Positions 14,323 through 19,634 of a stretch of 19,634 nt of DNA are shown in pieces. Under the pieces are notes generated by a model. It was not told where the DNA came from and made no database searches. It was given only the letters and a program-made list of their open reading frames with translations. Position numbers and translations under genes: made by a program. How positions within the stretch are numbered: the stretch's first letter is position 1; each line of letters begins with the position of its first letter. Source of the DNA: Desulfotomaculum sp. (GTDB taxonomy: Bacteria > Bacillota > Desulfotomaculia > Desulfotomaculales > Ammonificaceae); assembly GCA_012961725.1 (NCBI GenBank), contig DTYU01000061.1, positions 1 through 19,634 of the forward strand, written 5' to 3'.

Positions 14323-16443
14323 ATGGTCTCTGAACAGGAAGTTTTGGACTATATGCGGCGAAAGGCGTACCGTCCGCTGACCGTAGCGGAGCTCGGCCGC
14401 GTCTTTCTTCCCGGCGGAAAAGGAATGAATGCTTTTAAGAAACTGCTGCGCGGAATGGAGGAGAAAGGCCTTATCTACCAGACTCGGGCGGCGCGTTTCG
14501 GTCTGCCCGAGCAGTTCAACCTCTTTGTCGGCCGGGTGCAGGGCCACGCGAAGGGGTACGCCTTCTTGGTTCCGGACAATGAAGGAGCGGACGAGGTTTT
14601 TATCGGCAGCGGGAACCTCAACGGGGCGATGCACAACGACCGGGTGGCGGTGCGGCTGCTGCCCGACGGGAGGGGGAAGACGCGCGAGGGTGAGGTGGTG
14701 CGTGTCCTGAAGCGCGGGAACAGCCGTTTGGTCGGCACGCTCCACAAAAAACGCCGCTTCTCGGTAGTCGTTCCGGACGACCCCCGTTTGGGATCCGGCA
14801 TAGTTGTTCCCCGGGGGCGGCTTACGGCGGCAAGGAACGGGGACAAGGTGGTGGTGGAACTCACCGCCTACCCTACGCCCAGAACCCTGCCTGAAGGCCG
14901 GGTGGTGGAGGTCCTCGGACAAGCAGGGGCGCCCGGCATGGATATGCTCGTGCTGTGCCGGCGCTATGACCTGCCGGACGATTTTGGCATGAAGGTCCTC
15001 CGGGAAGCCGAAAACATTCCGGCGGCGATCACCGGGGCAGACTTGCGGGGACGGCGCGACCTGCGGGATTGGCTTGTGATCACCATCGACGGGGAAGACG
15101 CGAAGGACTTAGACGACGCGGTCAGCCTGAGCGTGCTTCCGGACGGGATGTATATGCTCGGGGTGCATATCGCCGACGTGGAGCATTACGTCCAGGAGGG
15201 AGGCGCACTTGACCGGGAGGCGTTGAAACGGGGCACGAGCGTCTACCTTCCCGGCCGGGTGGTGCCGATGCTCCCCCCGCGGCTCTCAAGCGGTATCTGC
15301 AGCCTGAATCCAGGTGAGGACCGCTTGACTCTTTCGGTGCTGATGACGGTCGGCCCCGAGGGAGGCGTTAGGGAATACGAGCTTGTTCCTTCAGTGATTC
15401 GTTCACGGGAAAGAATGACTTACACAGCGGTATACCGCATGCTCGAAGGCGATCCGGAGTTCACCGGGCAGTACCGCCATCTTTCAGAGATGCTTGCGCG
15501 GATGCGGGATCTCTGTCTTGTGCTGCGACGGCGCCGCCTGAGAAACGGTGCGATCAACTTCAACCTGCCGGAAACAAAGGTGGAACTCGATGACGCGGGC
15601 AGGCCGGTGGCGGTTTTCCGGGCGGCAAGGACGGTTGCCGAGCAGATCATCGAAGAGTTTATGCTGATAGCGAATGAAACGGTGGCGAGACATGCGGCGG
15701 CTTTGGGGCTGCCGTTTATCTACCGGGTTCACCCGAAGCCGGATGAGGAAAAGGTGGCGGCGCTGGCACAGCTTTTGGCCGGCTTCGGCTACAATACAAA
15801 GGGGCTCACCCGGCTCGAGCCGGCGGCGTTCCAGGCGGTTCTGGACGCCGCTTGCGGCAGGCGGGAGGAGCGTTTAATAAACGCAGTCATGCTGCGGTCG
15901 ATGAAACAGGCGCGTTACGCACCCGAGCGCTCCGGGCATTTCGGCCTCGCCTCTGAGTATTACACCCATTTCACCTCGCCCATCCGGCGCTATCCGGACC
16001 TTTTCATCCACCGGGTGCTGCGCGAGGCCATGGCGAACGGTTGGAGGTTGTCAGCGAAGAGGAAAGCGGAACTACAAGCGCAGGCCGAGTACGCCGCAGT
16101 GTTAGCCTCGGAGAGGGAGCGGGTTGCGATGGAAGCGGAGCGGGAGGCGGTGGAGCTTAAGAAGGCGGCCTTCATGGAAGATAAGGTCGGAAACGTTTAT
16201 CCAGGGTTTATCAGCGGGGTGACCGGATGGGGGCTGTACGTGGAATTGGAGAACACGGTCGAGGGGCTGGTGCACGTGCGGACGCTCACGGACGATTTTT
16301 ACCTGTACGACGAACGCTCCTACACGCTCACGGGGCGGAATACCGGCAAATCATACCGCCTCGGGGATCCGGTCCGGGTCCGGGTGTTGCGGGCGTCGGT
16401 GGAGGACCGGCTGGTGGAGTTTGAACTTTCGAGCGGTGACTGA
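14323..16443 (+). CDS. rnr: ribonuclease R (RNB-family 3'-5' exoribonuclease)
   Basis: RNase R degrades structured RNA processively from the 3' end and takes part in rRNA and tmRNA quality control. The product of about 706 residues has an N-terminal helix-turn-helix-like part (residues 1-60), cold-shock domains (NLFVGRVQGHAKGYAFLVPD and following), and the RNB catalytic domain. The catalytic acidic cluster is D256, D259, D262, D264 and D265 in IDGEDAKDLDDA, with later HFTSPIRRYPDLFIHR. A C-terminal S1 domain (GNVYPGFISGVTGWGLYVEL) ends the protein. ATG 14323 is preferred because GGAGTGA lies eight bases upstream; TTG 14302 and GTG 14311 are in frame but have weaker sites. It has its own promoter and is probably monocistronic. 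Confidence 0.97.
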   Translation: MVSEQEVLDYMRRKAYRPLTVAELGRVFLPGGKGMNAFKKLLRGMEEKGLIYQTRAARFGLPEQFNLFVGRVQGHAKGYAFLVPDNEGADEVFIGSGNLNGAMHNDRVAVRLLPDGRGKTREGEVVRVLKRGNSRLVGTLHKKRRFSVVVPDDPRLGSGIVVPRGRLTAARNGDKVVVELTAYPTPRTLPEGRVVEVLGQAGAPGMDMLVLCRRYDLPDDFGMKVLREAENIPAAITGADLRGRRDLRDWLVITIDGEDAKDLDDAVSLSVLPDGMYMLGVHIADVEHYVQEGGALDREALKRGTSVYLPGRVVPMLPPRLSSGICSLNPGEDRLTLSVLMTVGPEGGVREYELVPSVIRSRERMTYTAVYRMLEGDPEFTGQYRHLSEMLARMRDLCLVLRRRRLRNGAINFNLPETKVELDDAGRPVAVFRAARTVAEQIIEEFMLIANETVARHAAALGLPFIYRVHPKPDEEKVAALAQLLAGFGYNTKGLTRLEPAAFQAVLDAACGRREERLINAVMLRSMKQARYAPERSGHFGLASEYYTHFTSPIRRYPDLFIHRVLREAMANGWRLSAKRKAELQAQAEYAAVLASERERVAMEAEREAVELKKAAFMEDKVGNVYPGFISGVTGWGLYVELENTVEGLVHVRTLTDDFYLYDERSYTLTGRNTGKSYRLGDPVRVRVLRASVEDRLVEFELSSGD

Positions 16444-16536
16444 TTTTTTCGGGAAACACCTCTTTTGAAGGAAGTTGAGACTTTCCGTTGAAAACAAGAA
16501 TTTAGTCGAATCTTTAGGAACAGGGGACGCATGAGA

Positions 16537-16567
16537 GCAGGCCTGCGTTGGCTGTCCGATAGCCGAC
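16537..16567 (+). other. palindrome and adjoining hairpin upstream of the Crp-like gene
   Basis: GCAGGCCTGC (16537-16546) is a perfect palindrome. Next to it GTTGGCT (16547-16553) pairs with AGCCGAC (16561-16567), one pair being G-U, around a seven-base loop. An AT-rich -10-like stretch (TATATTAT, 16613-16620) lies downstream without a good -35. An operator role for the following regulator is possible but unproven. Confidence 0.35.
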
Positions 16568-16650
16568 AAAGAGCCTGTCGTTTACCGGACATCATATGAC
16601 TGCGGGAGATGTTATATTATATTTTTAATCTAAATAGGGAGTGGTGACGG

Positions 16651-17337
16651 GTGTTGGCAAAGGGAAGAAAAGACCTCGCCGAGGGGAGCCCACTGGTTGT
16701 AAACGAGCGGGAAAAGGAACTTATTCATAGTAAAGGCGTGACCGTAAACTACCCGAAAGGACAAATAATTTTTGCCGCGGAGGAGGTGGCGGACAGGGTC
16801 TACCTGATCGAAAAGGGTTGGGTCAGGATCTACCGGCTTTCCAGTGAAGGACGCGAAGTCACCGTCGGCAGCATCCGCAATCCCGGCGAGATGATGGGGT
16901 TGGCGGAGACGCTTTACCACGGGAAGCGGACCTGTTTTGCGGGAGCGATCAGCGACGTCACCCTGGTCGTGTTAACAAAGAGAGACTTCCTGGATATTCT
17001 TACGGAGGAGCACCACCTTTCCCTGAAGGTAGCGAAGCTCTTAGCTGCCCGGATGAGGGAGGCGGAGGCGATGGTCCACGAGCTGGTTTGCTGGCAGGTT
17101 CCAAGGCGTTTGGCGCTGCTCCTGCTAAAAATCAGCGAACGGTGCGGAATTCCGGAGAGCGATGGCGTAACGATTAAGCTGCGGCTTACCCACGAAGACA
17201 TAGCCGCGATGATCGGTACCACCCGCCAGACGGTAACCTCGCTTTTAAACACTTTCAAGCGGGAAAAATCAATTGAATTTCAAGGACGCGGGATCAAGAT
17301 CCTCGATCCCAAGAAGCTTACAAGCTGGGTGGTATAA
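16651..17337 (+). CDS. Crp/Fnr-family transcription regulator
   Basis: This 228-residue regulator has an N-terminal cyclic-nucleotide-binding-type beta-roll (about residues 25-125, with YPKGQIIFAAEEVADRVYLI and GEMMGLAETL) and a long dimer helix. A C-terminal winged helix follows (about 165-220: LRLTHEDIAAMIGTTRQTVT with the recognition helix TTRQTVTSLLNTF). It lacks the N-terminal Cys set of oxygen-sensing FNR. The residues that bind cAMP in E. coli CRP (RSSA in the roll) are not evident, so the ligand is unknown. GTG 16651 has GGGAGTGGTGA upstream. It is transcribed alone; the flanks hold no partner gene that would reveal a target. Confidence 0.92.
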   Translation: MLAKGRKDLAEGSPLVVNEREKELIHSKGVTVNYPKGQIIFAAEEVADRVYLIEKGWVRIYRLSSEGREVTVGSIRNPGEMMGLAETLYHGKRTCFAGAISDVTLVVLTKRDFLDILTEEHHLSLKVAKLLAARMREAEAMVHELVCWQVPRRLALLLLKISERCGIPESDGVTIKLRLTHEDIAAMIGTTRQTVTSLLNTFKREKSIEFQGRGIKILDPKKLTSWVV

Positions 17338-17369
17338 GGCTCCCTAATCTTCCTCGCAAATAAATCAAC

Positions 17370-17437
17370 CGCCAAGACGCCAAGAAATTACGGGGAAATT
17401 ACGGGGACACGAAATTAGGGGGACACCGTACTAAATT
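17370..17437 (+). repeat. CGCCAAGA x2 and AAATTACGGGG x3 block
   Basis: CGCCAAGA is repeated exactly at 17370-17385. AAATTACGGGG follows at 17385 and 17396, and the variant AAATTAGGGGG at 17412; the last two copies are followed by GACAC. The block ends with GTACTAAATT. GGGGACAC sequences next to ATTAATT-like ends resemble, from memory, ends associated with IS200/REP-type transposases. No transposase gene is present here. Confidence 0.6.
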
Positions 17438-17456
17438 ATTAAGTCCGACCATTTGA

Positions 17457-17582
17457 GAGGCGGGATGTGAGAAGTTAGATGTGAGAATTCTTGAAGGAAT
17501 TGGCCTACGGCCAATTCCAACATATATTCCCGCCTCTAACCTCTCACTTCTCACTTCTCATTGGCCTCTGACCTCTTAATTC
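17457..17582 (+). repeat. palindromic word-repeat cassette with central 10-bp stem
   Basis: The left part holds GAGGCGGGA (17457) and 7-nt words GATGTGA, GAAGTTA, GATGTGA, GAATTCT (17464-17491). The centre is a perfect stem, GGAATTGGCC (17496-17505) against GGCCAATTCC (17509-17518), with a three-base loop. The right part holds TCCCGCCTC (17528-17536, exact complement of GAGGCGGGA). It is followed by 7-nt words CTCTAAC, CTCTCAC, TTCTCAC, TTCTCAT, TGGCCTC, TGACCTC (17534-17575), which are inverted relative to the left words. Together with the following sequence it forms part of a 740-base gene-free stretch. Confidence 0.8.
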
Positions 17583-17588
17583 AGTAGA

Positions 17589-17790
17589 CCGGAATAAGGC
17601 TGAAGGCCGTTTCCGGCAAAAATCGCCTATTTTCACAAAGTAAGCAATTTTCATCCCCCTTGGCGGCGTCGAATCGTCGTAAACGACTTTTAAGAGGTTG
17701 TTATCCTCCCCAAAAGTCATTCTCCTTGCGACAAGTAAATTAATCAGTGTCGGCTGCCTGACAGTTGGGTCGTCAGGCGGTTGGCAGGAC
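17589..17790 (+). ncRNA. candidate structured RNA region (two hairpins) upstream of tauE remnant
   Basis: The gene-free stretch 17338-18077 contains no convincing protein gene. In it, CCGGAA (17589) pairs with TTCCGG (17611) over an inner GGC/GCC stem. The segments 17748-17762 and 17772-17786 form a 15-pair uninterrupted stem with a nine-base loop (inner part GCCTGAC/GTCAGGC). Four of its pairs are G-U and would be A-C mismatches on the opposite strand, so the plus-strand transcript is the one that folds. TTTT follows at 17791. It could be a leader element or a small RNA; I recognise no known riboswitch family. From 17800 to 18060 I see only minor hairpins. Confidence 0.35.
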
Positions 17791-18077
17791 TTTTGTCGTC
17801 TCTGGGACATTAGAAAGTCTTGTGAGGTGCTATTCTTGGCGGGGAAGACTATATGTGCGTTTCCGGAGGGGAGGGATCGGTTGACGTGCACATGACCGGG
17901 GTCAGCTCTTCTTGCGGACTGTAGCCGTTGGGTGTACCGTGTTGCTCGTGTTAAATGTACGTGGGGTGTTGGTGTCTTCCATGTGAAAAGCATAGCTAAG
18001 TAGGGAAGTAGGCATCTGTGTTACGTCTTTGGCGCTGTTGGACAGTGCTGCAATATCGTTAGCAAGGAGGCAGTAGT

Positions 18078-18677
18078 ATGGTATTTCCGAGCGGATTGGA
18101 GGCCAATCCAATCCTTATTCTCCTATGGGGAATAATTGTAGGTTACGTATTTTCCACCGTGGGTGCCGCCGGCGCGATCTTGGCCTTTATCGGCCAAGTG
18201 GTATGTTTCAAGCTGGACAAGGCCATGATCAAGGATCTTGTGTCCGGGGGGATGGCCGAAGCAAGCGCCAAGAAGGCGGTCAAGAACACCCTGAAGGTCC
18301 ACAACCTGATGGCTGTTGTTCTTGCCCCGATCATCGCTGTGCCACGCTACTTCAAGGACAGGCGGGTGGCCATACCCCTGGCCCTGGTGGTTGCCGCAGG
18401 TGTGGTTCTTGGGGCTCTGGTCGGGCCGGAGATCCCCATGTCGTTAAAGCAATACAAGTTCTACTTCGGGATCGTTACCTTCCTCATCGGTGTGCGCCTG
18501 ATCTACGAAACAACCGAGACCTACCGCAAGAGCAAGGAGAAACTGAAGGCTGTTTCCAAAGCCTTTGAAGAAAAAGTGAAGGAGTTAAGAGAGACCGGAA
18601 AGTGGGAAGAGTTGCGCAAAGAGGGGTTCAAAGTAAACCGCCTTCGTTTTCGGCTGGAAGGCTTACGACGACAATGA
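18078..18677 (+). pseudogene. TauE/SafE-type sulfite/organosulfonate exporter, N-terminal half only
   Basis: TauE/SafE proteins are polytopic transporters, usually eight helices, built of two related halves; they export sulfite or organosulfonates. This 199-residue product covers the first half only. It has four membrane segments (about residues 11-45, 95-110, 117-138, 147-165), the WGIIVGYVFSTVGAAGAILA motif, the AVPRYFKDRR region, and the charged linker FEEKVKELRETGKWEEL. It stops at 18677 just where the second half should begin. The last residues (about LEGLRRQ) no longer look like the family. ATG 18078 has AAGGAGG seven bases upstream. A DUF169-like reading frame overlaps its end, which suggests a deletion fused two genes. 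Confidence 0.78.
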
Positions 18678-18678
18678 A

Positions 18679-19182
18679 GTGAAAAGCCACCTCAAATACG
18701 TGAGGGACAGGCAGCAGGCGGCAAAGTTTGTAGAGACAAAGCCCCGCCTGCCGGAATTGGCGCTCAAGGCCTATATCGTTTCCCCCCTGCGCGATGCCTA
18801 TTTTCCGCCCGATGTGGTCCACTTCTACTGTGACAATATGCAGGCCTACCACCTGATAGTGGATTATATGGCGGCGATGGATGTCCACCCGCTGCGCTCG
18901 AATTTGACGATGAATTCAGCGGTCTGCGCGGGGAATGTCTATACTTATCTTGAGAAATCGGCTAACCTGCTCACGGCTTGCAGCGGCAGCTACAACGCCG
19001 GTAAAACGGAGCGGGGCGAGATAAACGTGATGATCCCTGGAGAGCATATCGAAGCGACCGTGCAGCGGCTCTTAGACCGGGTAAAGAATTATGGCGGCGC
19101 GTCCGTTACCAGGCCGGGTGACCCTTTCCCCGGCGCCGATGTATGCAAGAACTGCCCCTTGATAGTCTTCAAAAGAAAGTAA
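18679..19182 (+). pseudogene. DUF169-type protein, probably 5'-truncated
   Basis: This 167-residue frame resembles the C-terminal two thirds of DUF169 (COG2043) proteins: a PxxALKAYIVSPL strand, then PPDVVHFYCDNMQAYHLI, a middle Cys segment (MNSAVCAGN, LTACSGSYNAG), the INVMIPGEHIEATVQRLL helix, and a VCKNCPLIVF tail. The function of the family is unknown. The GTG at 18679 has no ribosome binding site at a useful distance. The same frame is open back to 18637 and still reads like protein (GWKAYDDNEVKSH), so the true 5' end is missing. I infer the family from memory of its motifs. Alternatively it is a short, complete, poorly translated gene. Confidence 0.65.
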
Positions 19183-19203
19183 CTTTGTGCGGGGCAGCAT
19201 GAA

Positions 19204-19246
19204 GAAAGCGCCTGCCTTGTCTTGGGGCAGGTGCTTTCGATTCTTT
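19204..19246 (+). terminator. hairpin terminator after the DUF169 remnant
   Basis: GAAAGCGCCTGCC (19204-19216) pairs with GGCAGGTGCTTTC (19226-19238), thirteen pairs with one G-U, around a nine-base loop. The tail GATTCTTT is only moderately T-rich. Because the stem ends in AAAG/CTTT it could act in both directions. Confidence 0.7.
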
Positions 19247-19295
19247 AGCGGCCGTTTTACAGAAAATACTAAATCCTCGACAGGGGGTGATGTTG

Positions 19296-19490
19296 GTGAA
19301 GAGAGCAGCGAAAAGGGCGGCGGCGCGGATGGCGCTGCCGGATGAGGATTACATCGCGGCGGTGCGAGTCCTCTACAGAGTCGAGGGCGGACCGGTACAT
19401 TACCGGGCAGTGGCACGGGCGCTCGGTGTGCACCCTTCCACGGCGCGGTTCCGGCTTACGAAGCTGTGTATAAAAGGGCGCCTCGGCTGA
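19296..19490 (+). CDS. very small winged-helix/HTH protein
   Basis: This product of about 64 residues consists of a basic N-terminus (KRAAKRAAARM) and one helix-turn-helix unit: DEDYIAAVRVLYRVEGGPVH, then YRAVARALGVHPSTARFRLTKL. The HTH resembles the N-terminal DNA-binding half of DtxR/MarR-like regulators but ends at the position where the wing would begin. AGGGGGTGA at 19282-19290 places the start at GTG 19296 (TTG 19293 and ATG 19290 are possible). The text after the stop does not continue the domain in any frame that I can see. It may be a stand-alone mini-regulator or a truncated repressor. It lies just behind a terminator, so it is transcribed separately. Confidence 0.6.
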   Translation: MKRAAKRAAARMALPDEDYIAAVRVLYRVEGGPVHYRAVARALGVHPSTARFRLTKLCIKGRLG

Positions 19491-19552
19491 GCGCTGACCT
19501 GCACTGAGATTGGCAGTGTACATTTTGTTAGTGTAAAGTTACTGTAGGAATA

Positions 19553-19634
19553 TTGCAGGAGCTAAGGGAGGGAGTAAAGAAGAGAGACCTCACCGTCCAT
19601 GCAAGGGACGAGCAGTTGATAGAACAACCACTCA
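19553..19634 (+). CDS. possible start of a further gene, cut by window edge
   Basis: A reading frame opens at TTG 19553 and runs to the edge without a stop (27 codons, including KKRDLTVHARDEQLIEQPL). Upstream in-frame stop is at 19529. There is no ATG or GTG in frame and the ribosome binding site is weak (TAGGA). No family is recognised. Confidence 0.2.
   Translation, partial: MQELREGVKKRDLTVHARDEQLIEQPL

Noticed and set aside
17698..17895. 65-codon plus-strand frame in the same region
   Set aside because: It includes one arm of the 15-bp stem, lacks a ribosome binding site and shows no recognisable domain.
17544..17993. 149-codon minus-strand frame in the gene-free region
   Set aside because: It runs through the word repeats, has no family resemblance, no ribosome binding site and unlikely composition.
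17600..18077. Known riboswitch or T-box in the tauE leader
   Set aside because: I could not find the conserved cores of any common class (T-box, SAM, cobalamin, TPP, glycine); only generic hairpins.
1..19634. tRNA or rRNA genes
   Set aside because: No cloverleaf with a TTCRA-type T arm or rRNA-like segment was noticed; the many GGTTCGAGGTTC strings at 4229-4300 resemble T-arm sequence but belong to the tandem repeat.

Overview
This window reads as chromosomal DNA from a GC-rich, anaerobic, endospore-forming Firmicute of the clostridial/Desulfotomaculum-like type, possibly thermophilic. The evidence is a tricistronic GerA-type spore germination locus, the order DUF4321-maf-radC-mreBCD-PBP2-minCDE, a [NiFe]-hydrogenase, and frequent TTG and GTG starts behind strong AGGAGG-like ribosome binding sites. 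I assign no species.

Layout. Positions 1-1244 (minus strand) hold a [NiFe]-hydrogenase small subunit, cut by the window edge, with a four-helix membrane protein directly upstream of it. Positions 1441-5963 (plus) hold a germinant receptor operon gerAB-gerAA-gerAC followed by a small membrane protein; gerAC carries a one-base frameshift in a G tract. Positions 6163-14246 hold a long cell-shape and division cluster: a promoter, DUF4321, maf, radC, mreB, mreC, mreD, PBP2, a MinC reduced to its C-terminal domain, minD, minE and a terminator. A good sigma-A promoter then drives rnr (RNase R), followed by a Crp/Fnr-family regulator. Positions 17338-18077 are gene-free but full of repeats and RNA-capable hairpins. 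Positions 18078-19182 look like a deletion scar: the 5' half of a TauE/SafE transporter gene abuts the 3' part of a DUF169-type gene in another frame. A strong hairpin terminator, a very small winged-helix protein and possibly the start of another gene finish the window.

The least ordinary signal is a set of intergenic repeat cassettes built from 7-nt words (some 8-nt). Several loci share the period but use different words (RAGGTTC, GGAGTCA, ATGCAAA, GGATGAA, TGTGAGA and others). In at least three of them the words recur in inverted orientation on the far side of a spacer, giving nested imperfect palindromes. They lie between genes of otherwise compact operons (gerAA/gerAC, mreC/mreD). Other items worth attention are the truncated MinC, the hydrogenase small subunit with Gly in place of one proximal-cluster Cys, a 15-bp RNA hairpin that relies on G-U pairs, and the tauE/DUF169 junction.

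Working together: MreBCD and PBP2 run lateral wall synthesis and MinCDE places the division septum. Maf and RadC are their usual genomic companions. The GerA complex would sit in the spore inner membrane and sense germinants. The hydrogenase points to H2 metabolism in the cytoplasm. All family calls are by eye from protein motifs; no database search was run.
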